58,244 nucleotides of DNA from an uncultured Prevotellaceae bacterium (GTDB lineage Bacteria; Bacteroidota; Bacteroidia; Bacteroidales; Bacteroidaceae), in assembly GCA_937893145.1 (NCBI GenBank), contig CALBJW010000166.1, positions 1-58,244 of the forward strand. Direction: 5' to 3'. Both the position numbers and the translations under genes were made by a program. Under the pieces are notes generated by a model. That model ran no database searches and had not been told where the DNA came from. It saw only the letters and a program-made list of their open reading frames with translations. Below are positions 14,942-23,479 of this stretch, piece by piece (the first letter of the stretch is position 1; every line of letters begins with the position of its first letter).

Positions 14942-16828
14942 ATGAAACGAATCACCTACTTTATCGTCATGCTGATGCTGTGCTGTTTGGCATCAGCACA
15001 GACACCCAGACTCTACCACCTGAAGAACCACAGCGGCATATCGATGGATGTGACAGACTTGGGGGCTCGCATTGTGTCGCTCATGGTTCCCGACTGCAAC
15101 GGGAATATCGAGAATGTTGTGTGCGGTTTTGACACCCTACAATCATATACTAAGTACAAACAAAACTATGGTGCAACCGTAGGCAGGTATATTGGCAGAA
15201 TACTCGGCGCTCAATTCTCACTCGACGGAAAGACCTACAAGCTCGATGCCGAAAGCAACGGACACTGCTCTCATGGTGGTCGCCCAGGATGGGCAAACCG
15301 AATGTGGAGCATCACCCAGCACACGGGCAACTCCATCACTCTGCAATATATCTCTCCCGATGGCGAAAGCGGTTTCCCTGGCACCCTGACTATGAATGTC
15401 ACCTATACACTTACTGACAATAACGAACTGAGCATAGAATACAAGGCTACAACTACGAAACCTACTGTACTCAACCCATCTAATCATTCGTTCTTCAATA
15501 TCTCGGGCGACTTCACCTCTACCGTGCTCGACCAACAACTGATGATTGATGGTGACAGCATAGCACTTTATGATGACAAGAAATGTGTTACGGGTGAGTT
15601 ATCGAGCGTAAAGGACACCCCTTTTGATTTCAGCATTCCCACAAACATTGGTGCAAGGATAGATGCTGACAATCAGCAATTAAAAGTGACAGGAGGCTAC
15701 GACCATTCATACCTGCTTCGCCACGGAGGAGACATCAACAATGTGGCTGCTCGCATCTACGACCCTAAGAGTGGACGCATGATGGAAGTGCTAACCACCG
15801 AACCAGTTCTCCATATCTATTCTGGTAATGGACTAAAGGCAAACACACCTGGAAAGAATGGACTCAAATATGCTCGTCGCACAGCCATCTGTTTCGAGAC
15901 AATGCACTTTGCCGACAGCCCAAACAAACCACAATGGCAATCAACAGTGCTTCGCCCGGGCGAGACATTTACATCACAAACCATATACCGATTCTCAGCA
16001 CCAGAACTTACTCCCAAATCAGGATATGTACCAATCGCAGAAGGGGGATATATGTATTACGAGGAATACGGTGAAGGCACTCCTGTGATTCTTGTTCATG
16101 GTCACACTCTGGACAGACGTATGTGGCGCAAACAGATAGAGGCTCTGTCGCCTTACTATCGTGTCATCACTCCCGATGTGAGAGGATATGGAAAGTCGTC
16201 GCGCCTGAAGGAAAATCTCCACACAACACATGTCGATGATCTCATAACACTCATGGATTCGCTTCACATAGAGAAAGCTCATGTCATCGGTCTTTCTATG
16301 GGTGGTTTCATCACTGCCGATATGGTAGCGATGTACCCAGATAGAATGCTCTCTTGTGTGATGGCAAGTGGTAGTCTGCGTAATCGCAAAGGACCATCAC
16401 AACCTGTAGATGCAGCTGAGCGTGCAGAGACACAAGCTAAGATTGATGAAGTGTTGCGTAAGGGCATTCAACAGACTCGTACTGAATGGATTGAACAACT
16501 TATCAGCGGTGGTGGTTCGCAAGCAGAAAGCATTCGAACAGAACTCACATCCATCATCAATGATTGGGACGGATGGAGCCTTACTCACCACGAACCGCAC
16601 CTTTGGTATGCTAATGATGCTGCTCCTATTCTGAAGGAGCGTTGTCCGGATGTTCCTACCCTCTTCCTCTCTGGAGAGAACGAACACAAGAAACGTGGTT
16701 CGATGATGAAGTCACTACCTCGTTCCGAGTTTCTTGTCATTCCAGATTGTGGACACATGACAAACATGGAGAAACCTGAAGAGTTCAACAGAATAATAAT
16801 GGAGTTTTTGATGAGGTTAAAGGGTTAA
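14942..16828 (+). CDS. Secreted aldose 1-epimerase fused to an alpha/beta hydrolase
   Basis: This is a 628-aa protein. Start 14942 is chosen because MKRITYFIVMLMLCCLASAQ is a clean signal peptide; upstream in-frame codons run through repeat DNA. Residues about 21-360 are a GalM-type mutarotase with the catalytic His region (HCSHGGRPGW) and catalytic Glu region (ICFETMHFADSPN). It would interconvert alpha and beta anomers of free sugars. Residues about 365-628 are an alpha/beta hydrolase with an oxyanion region (VHGHTLDRRMW), nucleophile elbow GLSMGG and catalytic His (PDCGHMTNMEKPEEF). The pairing of the two activities in one periplasmic polypeptide is unusual. The hydrolase might deacylate sugars before epimerisation, but that is inference. 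The SGNH hydrolase 49 bp downstream fits the same idea. Confidence 0.88.
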   Translation: MKRITYFIVMLMLCCLASAQTPRLYHLKNHSGISMDVTDLGARIVSLMVPDCNGNIENVVCGFDTLQSYTKYKQNYGATVGRYIGRILGAQFSLDGKTYKLDAESNGHCSHGGRPGWANRMWSITQHTGNSITLQYISPDGESGFPGTLTMNVTYTLTDNNELSIEYKATTTKPTVLNPSNHSFFNISGDFTSTVLDQQLMIDGDSIALYDDKKCVTGELSSVKDTPFDFSIPTNIGARIDADNQQLKVTGGYDHSYLLRHGGDINNVAARIYDPKSGRMMEVLTTEPVLHIYSGNGLKANTPGKNGLKYARRTAICFETMHFADSPNKPQWQSTVLRPGETFTSQTIYRFSAPELTPKSGYVPIAEGGYMYYEEYGEGTPVILVHGHTLDRRMWRKQIEALSPYYRVITPDVRGYGKSSRLKENLHTTHVDDLITLMDSLHIEKAHVIGLSMGGFITADMVAMYPDRMLSCVMASGSLRNRKGPSQPVDAAERAETQAKIDEVLRKGIQQTRTEWIEQLISGGGSQAESIRTELTSIINDWDGWSLTHHEPHLWYANDAAPILKERCPDVPTLFLSGENEHKKRGSMMKSLPRSEFLVIPDCGHMTNMEKPEEFNRIIMEFLMRLKG

Positions 16829-16877
16829 AAGGTTAAAGGGATAAAAGTTTAACGAAACATATAAAACAAGATATAAT

Positions 16878-18008
16878 ATGTCAGAATACAATAAGTGGGT
16901 GGCTTGCTGGGGTAATGCCACATCTATCACAGACCGTAAGGAGTGTGTCTATGCTAAAGACATCACGCTCCGCTACCCTATTCGAGTGGTGTTTTCGGGA
17001 AACAAGATGCGTTTCCGTTTCTCTAATCTTACAGGTACAGAGGACATCACACTCACTAAAGCCTTTGTTGCAAAGGTAACTGATGATTATCAACCAGTTG
17101 CCATCACATTCTCAGGTAGTCAGAGCATCACTATTGCACCAGGTACTGAGGTGAACAGCGATGCTATAAACATAGACATCACCGCAGGAGACAACATAGA
17201 GGTAAGCATGTACTTCGCCGACTACACCCAGATGAATGCTGGCACACTCATCACAGGTCCACTCTCGCGAGGAAAATACACCTATGGGAACTTTGCAGAC
17301 CAACGCGAACTTCCGCTCGGCCTCACTCGCAACACCAACTGGTTCTATTTCCTTAATACTATTGACATACTCACTGAGGAAAAGAACCATGCTCTCGTAT
17401 GCTATGGCGACTCTATAACAGCACAGAGTTGGCCGGACTATCTCGCCATTCGTGCTTGGGAGGGTGGACATCACGACATATCCATCATACGCAGAGCAGT
17501 CAGCGGCACTCGCATCCTGCGCCAGTACGACTGTATCACATATCAAGCATACGGACTCAAGGGAGCTACACGCTTCCCAATCGAGATGGATGTGGCAGGA
17601 GCCGACACAGTACTCATCCAGCACGGCATCAACGACATCATCCACCCTGTAGGAGTTGAGGTGAATCCTTTCCGTCCTTGGAGCGACATGCCAACTCTCG
17701 ACGATCTCATTCGCGGCACAGAGGATATATACATCGCCCATGCTCGCAAACTGGGTCTCAACGTATGGTGCGGCACACTTTTGCCTATCTACGGATGGCG
17801 CACATATTCTGAGGAACGCGACAAACTGCGTTGCCAGTTCAACGAGTGGCTTCGCACATCCCCACTCTTCGACCGCTGTATAGACTTCGACCTCGCCGTT
17901 CGCGACACTCAAAACCCTGCAGCTTTCGCACCCGGATTCGACTCTGGCGACCACCTACACCCAAGCGAAGCTGCCTACAAGGCAATGGCAGATGTGGTGA
18001 CAATATAA
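16878..18008 (+). CDS. SGNH/GDSL-family hydrolase (carbohydrate esterase-like)
   Basis: This is a 376-aa protein. The N-terminal ~165 residues form a beta-sandwich (RVVFSGNKMRFRFSNLTG) as in two-domain SGNH esterases. The C-terminal SGNH domain shows block I CYGDSITAQ (Ser nucleophile), block III HGINDI and block V DSGDHLHPSEAAYKA (Asp-x-x-His). The family deacylates sugars or lipids; the substrate is unknown here. There is no signal peptide, so it appears cytoplasmic. It follows the mutarotase/hydrolase gene by 49 bp that contain TTAAAGGG short repeats, and is probably in the same operon. Confidence 0.85.
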   Translation: MSEYNKWVACWGNATSITDRKECVYAKDITLRYPIRVVFSGNKMRFRFSNLTGTEDITLTKAFVAKVTDDYQPVAITFSGSQSITIAPGTEVNSDAINIDITAGDNIEVSMYFADYTQMNAGTLITGPLSRGKYTYGNFADQRELPLGLTRNTNWFYFLNTIDILTEEKNHALVCYGDSITAQSWPDYLAIRAWEGGHHDISIIRRAVSGTRILRQYDCITYQAYGLKGATRFPIEMDVAGADTVLIQHGINDIIHPVGVEVNPFRPWSDMPTLDDLIRGTEDIYIAHARKLGLNVWCGTLLPIYGWRTYSEERDKLRCQFNEWLRTSPLFDRCIDFDLAVRDTQNPAAFAPGFDSGDHLHPSEAAYKAMADVVTI

Positions 18009-18020
18009 AAGAAATGTGAT

Positions 18021-18353
18021 GACAAAAAAAGAGGGCCCGAACTTCACAGCCCTACCCTCTACAGTTATTTTCAATAACCACTAACAAATTTTATTTAATA
18101 CTTTTTACTAATTGTATGAATATGAAACAAAATGTTTGAGATTGCTAAACATGTTTTATAATAAAATTGATCCAGGTTTGAACCCTGATATATACAAGGT
18201 TCAATACCTGGTTTAAAGGCTCATTACCGCCCAACACAGAGTTTGTCTTTCCTTGTACTGTTCAATGTTATCTTTTTTTGCTGCATTATCCTCTTCTCAG
18301 AGTACTGCTACATCAATCTAATAGAAACAAAATTATCAATAACTTAATGTTTT
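18021..18353 (-). ncRNA. Candidate leftward noncoding RNA with own promoter and terminator
   Basis: On the minus strand a -7 box TACCTTTGC (18359-18367) is followed by about 330 nt that end in a U-tailed hairpin (18060-18024). Inside is a strong hairpin of 13 pairs with one bulge (arms 18198-18211 and 18172-18184, CCAGGT..TTGAACC). The only translatable frame is a 20-codon peptide starting MQQKKITLNS with a purine-rich AGAAGAGG ahead of it. The RNA would run tail-to-tail with the SGNH gene. This is inference from signals alone. Confidence 0.35.
18024..18060 (-). terminator. Terminator, leftward
   Basis: AGAGGG and CCCTCT arms with inner GGGC/GCCC pairing. On the minus strand it is followed by a run of seven T. 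In the rightward direction there is no U tract, so it serves minus-strand transcription. Confidence 0.6.
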
Positions 18354-18358
18354 ACTCT

Positions 18359-18367
18359 GCAAAGGTA
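18359..18367 (-). promoter_or_regulatory. -7 box of the leftward ncRNA candidate
   Basis: TACCTTTGC on the minus strand inside the intergenic region before the AraC gene; no leftward gene follows except the candidate RNA. Confidence 0.4.
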
Positions 18368-18498
18368 AGGTATAAAATACGAAAAAACAAAAAGAAAATA
18401 CCTTGTCGTTTGTTCTATTTTGCCCTTTTTTCTCTTATTTATGCTCTTTACAACAAACAACAATCCTTTTAGAACAAACAAATAAAGTATAAAAGAAC

Positions 18499-18507
18499 TA
18501 AATTTGC
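18499..18507 (+). promoter_or_regulatory. -7 box of the AraC-type regulator
   Basis: TAAATTTGC about 100 bp upstream of the ATG at 18610, giving a leader of roughly 95 nt. Confidence 0.5.
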
Positions 18508-18609
18508 ATCCAGTTTCAATAATTGTATCGATTTTTGGCAAGACAATCACTTGCACAATGTATAGTGAAAACCTTATTCGCTATCAAAAATCTATAACAA
18601 TGACTAAAG

Positions 18610-19533
18610 ATGAAGAAGATTGACATTAATGCATTGCAGCAATATAAGATGACTCGTTCCATGAGCGGGAAGTTCGCTTTGCTCGATAACATAGATATTT
18701 TTACATCAAACATGGATTCGCTCCTGCTTGATGGATTTATGATTGCCTTTGTCAACAATGGTTCGATACAACTAAAGGTTGACGACACATTATATAATTT
18801 AAATAAAGGCGACATCATCGCCCTTCACCCACACAGCATCGTCGAGAACATCAAGACCGACAAGGACATCAATATGCGTGCATTCTATTCTACTATAGAA
18901 TACGCACACATGGTAGGCAACATCATCGACCTCAACTGGACATCAGAACAGCTTATGAGCATAAGCCACCACTCCCTTCATGTTGATGACGAGGACCTTG
19001 AACTGCTTAACCTACACTTCGACCTGCTTCATACCATCAATCTGAGACCAAACTCACCACAGAAGTGGCGCAGTCTGCAACATGCTTTCTCCTCCCTCAT
19101 CTTCGACTACGACTTCATGCAGAACAAGGAGAGCAATGATATGCCACAACGCAAGTACTCGCAGTCCGAGAACCTTATGTCAAGATTCATCAAACTGCTG
19201 AACGACCCAAGCCATCCGTTCGTGTCCACATCACAATATGCTGAGGAACTCTGTGTCACGCCTAAATATTTCTCAAGCGTGTGCAAGCAGACTACTGGCA
19301 AAACTGCATACACTCTCATCAACGAAAAAATCATCAAAACAGCCAAGATACTGCTCCGCAACGACAACCTTAGCATCAAGCAGGTATCCGACGAACTTAA
19401 CTTCGCCAACCAAAGCCATTTTGGTCGTTTCTTCGTGCGACATGTGGGCATCTCGCCACTTCAGTATCGCGAAGCACAAAACAAAGACAACATAGGTATC
19501 ACTCATACAACGCCAGATACAGAAGACATGTAA
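18610..19533 (+). CDS. AraC-family transcriptional regulator
   Basis: This is a 307-aa regulator. Residues about 20-150 form a cupin-like sensing domain (LDGFMIAFVNNGSIQLKVDD). Residues about 200-297 hold two AraC helix-turn-helix motifs, SQYAEELCVTPKYFSSVCKQ and IKQVSDELNFANQSHFGRFF, ending with the typical HVGISPLQYR. No signal peptide. It probably controls nearby sugar genes in response to a small ligand; the ligand and targets cannot be read from the sequence. It is transcribed alone from a -7 box at 18499-18507. Confidence 0.9.
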   Translation: MKKIDINALQQYKMTRSMSGKFALLDNIDIFTSNMDSLLLDGFMIAFVNNGSIQLKVDDTLYNLNKGDIIALHPHSIVENIKTDKDINMRAFYSTIEYAHMVGNIIDLNWTSEQLMSISHHSLHVDDEDLELLNLHFDLLHTINLRPNSPQKWRSLQHAFSSLIFDYDFMQNKESNDMPQRKYSQSENLMSRFIKLLNDPSHPFVSTSQYAEELCVTPKYFSSVCKQTTGKTAYTLINEKIIKTAKILLRNDNLSIKQVSDELNFANQSHFGRFFVRHVGISPLQYREAQNKDNIGITHTTPDTEDM

Positions 19534-19640
19534 CAACCCTTTGTTCGGATTCAAAACAAAAAGGGTTGAAATCTACAGGAATTTTGTTCATAAATTAAAA
19601 TTCCTACCACTTTTGTACCACATGAATGGTAGGAAATTAC

Positions 19641-19648
19641 TATATTTG
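19641..19648 (+). promoter_or_regulatory. -7 box of a short transcript
   Basis: TATATTTG, with TTTG about 25 bp upstream (19612-19615), slightly longer than usual. Two inverted repeats lie just upstream: GGAATTTT/AAAATTCC (19578-19604) and CCTACCA/TGGTAGG (19603-19633). Confidence 0.4.
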
Positions 19649-19654
19649 CATAAA

Positions 19655-19775
19655 GTTTCTACTAAAAGATCTAATCTATACCTTATTTTAAAACTAATGT
19701 CTTTATACTTTAACCTAAATTAAATAGCAAAAATGATTACAAAAGGCCGAACTGCGAAGTTCGGTCTTTTCATTT
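19655..19775 (+). ncRNA. Candidate ~120-nt small RNA
   Basis: The stretch begins after a -7 box (19641-19648) and ends at a strong intrinsic terminator (19741-19774). No good open frame lies within it. It may be a small RNA or simply a leader whose downstream gene (19959) has its own -7 box. Confidence 0.35.
19741..19774 (+). terminator. Intrinsic terminator with GCGA tetraloop
   Basis: AAAAGGCCGAACT pairs with AGTTCGGTCTTTT (13 pairs, one G-U) around a GCGA loop, followed by CATTTT. It can also work leftward because of the four A/T pairs at its base. Confidence 0.8.
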
Positions 19776-19921
19776 TATACAATTCGATGAATCCACATTA
19801 ACACCCCCTATTTACACCACAATATTGCAAAAGAACCAAAAAAATGTACAATTATAACATGCAATACACTCTAAATGCCTAAAAGATGTTATCATTCATT
19901 TTATTCAATACTATTTTTTTG

Positions 19922-19930
19922 TAATTTTGC
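19922..19930 (+). promoter_or_regulatory. -7 box of the 117-aa gene
   Basis: TAATTTTGC, 28 bp before the ATG at 19959. The position argues that the longer in-frame extension from 19875 is not translated. Confidence 0.5.
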
Positions 19931-19958
19931 CACATCTTACATATATGTGAAAAATCTA

Positions 19959-20312
19959 ATGAAAAAAATTGAAATTACCTTTAATATCCGAACTCAGGCG
20001 AAAGAAACCACCTATGCCAGCATAGAGCACGAGTTTCACGACAAGATAATTCGCAGCATCCGACGCGATGCAGCTGCGTTCAAGAAAGAATACGAACAAG
20101 ATACAGGGGAAGAATGCGAACCAGGTAACCATTGCTATGCTCAGGGCATAGACCTCAGCGATGTACTCTTCACCGAACAGTACGAAAGCATCCTTGAGGA
20201 ATGTCGTGAAGAGGCACGAAACCTCTACCCAACATCACCTATACATATCCTCGTCGAAACCGACCTCGAACAATTCCTCCAGAACCTTGATGCTCTCGAA
20301 GCACAGGAATAA
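19959..20312 (+). CDS. Hypothetical acidic protein, 117 aa
   Basis: Not recognised. Start 19959 (MKKIEITFNIRTQ) is chosen over 19875 because a -7 box lies at 19922-19930 inside the longer frame. The product is soluble, charged, rich in Glu/Asp and mainly helical (EQYESILEECREEARNLY) after a short N-terminal beta segment. There is no signal peptide or membrane segment. It is followed within 8 bp by a repeat-derived terminator, so it is a single-gene unit. Confidence 0.7.
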   Translation: MKKIEITFNIRTQAKETTYASIEHEFHDKIIRSIRRDAAAFKKEYEQDTGEECEPGNHCYAQGIDLSDVLFTEQYESILEECREEARNLYPTSPIHILVETDLEQFLQNLDALEAQE

Positions 20313-20319
20313 TCTCTGC

Positions 20320-20361
20320 AAAACATACGGAAGATGGACTTCATTCTTCCGTATGTTTTTT
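20320..20361 (+). terminator. Terminator built from the dispersed AAACATACGGAAGA repeat
   Basis: AAAACATACGGAAGA (20320-20334) pairs perfectly with TCTTCCGTATGTTTT (20344-20358), followed by T residues. The arm is the same core as the 22-bp units at 14312-14377 and 33795-33882. Confidence 0.85.
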
Positions 20362-20447
20362 CATTATTAAAGGACAAATTACCAACAAGTAAAATGATTG
20401 AGACAATAAAAAGGAGGATAAATAGCCGTGCAAAGGAATAATTTTTG

Positions 20448-20456
20448 TATCTTTGC
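20448..20456 (+). promoter_or_regulatory. -7 box of the Rid-like gene
   Basis: TATCTTTGC, 16 bp upstream of the ATG at 20473. Confidence 0.6.
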
Positions 20457-20472
20457 AGCAAAATGAATAACA

Positions 20473-21612
20473 ATGGTAAAGAATTCTCATTACATATTAG
20501 ATGAAGCAGGGGCTCAGATTGGGCTCTCGTCCTACGTTCCAGAGGAGGGAGTGGCTGAGTTTCATGCTATAATTCGTGTGGAGTCGAGAGGTGAGGTGTT
20601 TGCACAGCAATACTCAAGACTGAAGAGTGCAAAGGAAACTCTGTGCAACCTGCCAGAACTGAAGGGGGCAAAGATTGTCTTCAAGCGTTACTTCCTCTCT
20701 GATGCCACAAACCAAGCTCCTGTGATGGACAAGGAGGAGGAATGTGCAGTATCATACATTCAGCAGGCTCCACTCGATGGCAGCAAGATTGCTTTGTGGA
20801 TATATTTGCAGAGAGGCACTGAGGTGAGTGTGGACGGTAAGACTACAATAGTAGAACACAACGGATACAAGCACCTGTGGACTATGGGCATCTTCAGCAA
20901 TGTGGACAACTCGTACATGCAAACTTGGAAGACGTTGTTTGAATACATCGACATTCTGAAGAAACACAATGCCACCCTATTTGACAACTGCATACGCACT
21001 TGGTTCTTTGTGCGTGATGTTGACACTCAATATGGTGGTCTGGTGAAGGCTCGTCGTGAGTGTTTCATCGAACAAGGTCTCACTCCTAACACTCATTATA
21101 TTTCTTCTACGGGCATTGGTGGAAATCCTGTTGACCCTAAGGCTCTCGTACAACTTGGTGCTTATGCCATGACTGGTTTTGAACCAGAACAGCAACACTA
21201 TCTGTATGCCTTGACTCACCTGAACAAGACTATTGAATATGGTGTGACATTCGAACGAGGCACTTTGTTTGAATATGGCGATAGAGGTCACATATATATT
21301 TCTGGTACTGCATCTATCAACAATAAGGGTGAGGTGATGCACGTTGGTGACATCGTGAACCAGACAAAACGAATGTGGGAGAATGTGGAAGAACTCCTGA
21401 AGGAGGGCAACATGGGATATGATGATGTGATGCAGATTATTGTCTATCTGCGTGATACTGCAGACTACGATATTGTGTCTCGCATGTTCAAGGAGAAGTT
21501 TCCTAACACTCCATACGTCATAACTCTTGCTCCTGTATGTCGTCCTACATGGCTCATCGAAATGGAATGTATCGCCGTGCAGAAAAGGGAAACAGGATTT
21601 AGGAATTTCTAA
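20473..21612 (+). CDS. RidA/YjgF-like family protein, 379 aa
   Basis: The C-terminal ~130 residues match the Rid/YER057c/UK114 fold (GHIYISGTASINNKGEVMHVGDI, MQIIVYLRDTADYDIVSRMFKEKFPNTPYV). The N-terminal two thirds is a divergent Rid-like region (HLWTMGIFSNV.., AYAMTG), as in larger YjgF-related proteins such as the FkbO/Hyg5 type. RidA enzymes deaminate reactive enamine/imine metabolites; for this long subtype the reaction is unknown. It is cytoplasmic, with no signal peptide. It converges on the metallophosphoesterase gene with 13 bp between stop codons and no obvious hairpin there. Confidence 0.75.
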   Translation: MVKNSHYILDEAGAQIGLSSYVPEEGVAEFHAIIRVESRGEVFAQQYSRLKSAKETLCNLPELKGAKIVFKRYFLSDATNQAPVMDKEEECAVSYIQQAPLDGSKIALWIYLQRGTEVSVDGKTTIVEHNGYKHLWTMGIFSNVDNSYMQTWKTLFEYIDILKKHNATLFDNCIRTWFFVRDVDTQYGGLVKARRECFIEQGLTPNTHYISSTGIGGNPVDPKALVQLGAYAMTGFEPEQQHYLYALTHLNKTIEYGVTFERGTLFEYGDRGHIYISGTASINNKGEVMHVGDIVNQTKRMWENVEELLKEGNMGYDDVMQIIVYLRDTADYDIVSRMFKEKFPNTPYVITLAPVCRPTWLIEMECIAVQKRETGFRNF

Positions 21613-21625
21613 ATCTCGTACTCGT

Positions 21626-23326
21626 TTACTTGTTTGACTTCACATCAAGTTTGCTCATAAAGCACTTGAAAGCATACTCAAAGTCTCGCATCTGAGACAT
21701 AAACTCGGACTGCTCTTCGCTCCTCTCAATGGCATCGAAGAGCAGTTCGTAGTCTTTTAGACGTTCGGAAGGAATAATACGAAGAGCAAGACTACCGCTG
21801 TAGTGGAAACGGTAAAAGTCAGTCAAGAGATCGAGTCCTGTCCACTGCCCTACTCTCTTGCTCTGCTTCTTTTTTGCTCCGGCACGAAGCATGAGTTGGT
21901 GTGATGAGAGAGGAAGCATCTCATCTTGCAAAATCTTTGGCACATCACGAACGGCGAAACGCGTACGAACAAGGTCACGAAATTGCCAATCACACAGTTC
22001 AAGGTAGTTCTTGGACTGAAGTGCTTCGACGCTCCATACTGGTTGTTTCCCTTTTTTCTTAGTGTATTCCAACTCCTTGCGATAGCGGTCGAAGAATGTA
22101 TCATAGCCTTCTACCTCATCAACCACTACAGTTTCTAAGTTAAATTGTTCTGCATCTTTGAGTGTGAGAATGCGGTAGGCTGGCACACAGGTTATGAGGG
22201 ATGGAGTCTGTATGTTGTACATGGATTCGCCATTTCGCTCCATCACTGCTAAATCGTAAATGTGCATGTGTCCTGCAAAGTGAAGTCGAACACCAGCATC
22301 GAACAAGGCACGACTCACCTCCGCGTTTGGAATGCGCTCGATGTCGAACTTGCTCCTACCCCACGAACGAGCAAGGACTGGTGATGCTCCATCGTTGAAG
22401 TCGAGCAGAGGAAAATGGCTGAATGCCACTACTCGTTTCCCAAGTCGATGTGCTTCTTCATAGACATGCTTCACCCAAGTAATGAGGAAGGACTTATGCT
22501 GAAGGGTGTTGTTCCACCCCACTCCCGAATTCTTGTATTTACCTTCAACCACATCTGGCAGATATACTCCGCAATCGATACTGAGCAACCACAGTCCAGG
22601 AACAGGCTCTGCAAGGTAAGATGTGTCGTATGCTCGAATCGTATCAGCATAGGTGAACATACGGCGAGTGGCTTCGCTCTGCTCCGATGCCTTTGCAAAA
22701 GTATAGTCTTCGTAGGAATATGTGGAGAAAGGTGTTTCCCAATATACATAGTCGGCACGAGGATAATAACCGAAACGTGCAAAGTCGTTCATATGTTGTT
22801 TATGCCCAACACTGAACATAAGAGGATTGACTTCATAACCAGGGAGGTACTGGGACGAATCACTAACCTGAACACGAGTGCTGCCATCAGGATTGAGGAA
22901 TGCTTTGCCAATACTATGTTTGCCGAATGGAGCACTTGGATCATGATTGCCAGGAGTGACAAAGAAACGAATGCCGTACTTCTGTTCGTAAGAGTCGAGC
23001 ATCTTCTTTGCTGCCAACTGATTAAGTATCTGCCCATCATCGGTGACATCGCCCGATATGACAACAAGCTTTATTCCCTTGCTTGCCACATCATCGAGGG
23101 CGGTTCGAAGTGCAAAGATATTTTCGTTGAAAAGACGTGTAGATTGAACCTGCGCCTCCATGCTGCGAAGAAGGTCGGGATGGTCTATGACATCCTGGAT
23201 ATGTGAGTCGGAAAGGAACGCAACTCTATAGCTCATGTTTTCGTTCTCCGGCTGGGAATAGACCGAATTTGACATGGCAAATGCAAAAATCAAGAGGAGC
23301 AATGAGATAGATATATGATGCTTCAT
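21626..23326 (-). CDS. Secreted calcineurin-like metallophosphoesterase
   Basis: This is a 566-aa protein with a signal peptide (MKHHISISLLLLIFAFAMSNSVYS). The phosphoesterase metal motifs are all present: FLSDSHIQD (D-x-H), ISGDVTDDG (GD), TPGNHDPS (GNHD), VAFSHFPLLD (H) and FAGHMHIYD (GHxH). The family hydrolyses phosphomono- or diesters with two metal ions. The C-terminal ~170 residues are an extra helical region rich in charge. The protein is periplasmic or surface. It diverges from the GH127 gene, each with its own -7 box (23363-23371 for this gene). Confidence 0.88.
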   Translation of the reverse strand: MKHHISISLLLLIFAFAMSNSVYSQPENENMSYRVAFLSDSHIQDVIDHPDLLRSMEAQVQSTRLFNENIFALRTALDDVASKGIKLVVISGDVTDDGQILNQLAAKKMLDSYEQKYGIRFFVTPGNHDPSAPFGKHSIGKAFLNPDGSTRVQVSDSSQYLPGYEVNPLMFSVGHKQHMNDFARFGYYPRADYVYWETPFSTYSYEDYTFAKASEQSEATRRMFTYADTIRAYDTSYLAEPVPGLWLLSIDCGVYLPDVVEGKYKNSGVGWNNTLQHKSFLITWVKHVYEEAHRLGKRVVAFSHFPLLDFNDGASPVLARSWGRSKFDIERIPNAEVSRALFDAGVRLHFAGHMHIYDLAVMERNGESMYNIQTPSLITCVPAYRILTLKDAEQFNLETVVVDEVEGYDTFFDRYRKELEYTKKKGKQPVWSVEALQSKNYLELCDWQFRDLVRTRFAVRDVPKILQDEMLPLSSHQLMLRAGAKKKQSKRVGQWTGLDLLTDFYRFHYSGSLALRIIPSERLKDYELLFDAIERSEEQSEFMSQMRDFEYAFKCFMSKLDVKSNK

Positions 23327-23362
23327 TTAGGTTTCTCGCTTTATGGTTTGTTATACATTATA

Positions 23363-23371
23363 TGCAAAAGT
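23363..23371 (-). promoter_or_regulatory. -7 box of the metallophosphoesterase
   Basis: TACTTTTGC on the minus strand, 37 bp upstream of the ATG at 23326. Confidence 0.55.
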
Positions 23372-23435
23372 AGGATTTTTGAGAGAAATATGCAAACAAT
23401 TCGTTTCTTTATTTCCTTTATTGACACTTTTTTTC

Positions 23436-23444
23436 TATCTTTGC
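23436..23444 (+). promoter_or_regulatory. -7 box of the GH127-GH43 operon
   Basis: TATCTTTGC with TTGAC about 15 bp upstream; 36 bp before the ATG at 23480. Confidence 0.6.
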
Positions 23445-23479
23445 AACCAAGAGAACAATTATAAAACAAAGTACACTAT

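Noticed and set aside
17112..17954. 280-aa open frame antisense to the SGNH hydrolase gene
   Set aside because: Lies wholly opposite a gene with clear catalytic motifs and has no domain, promoter or start signal of its own.
22415..23206. 263-aa open frame antisense to the metallophosphoesterase
   Set aside because: Opposite-strand shadow; Cys-rich and low in recognisable structure.
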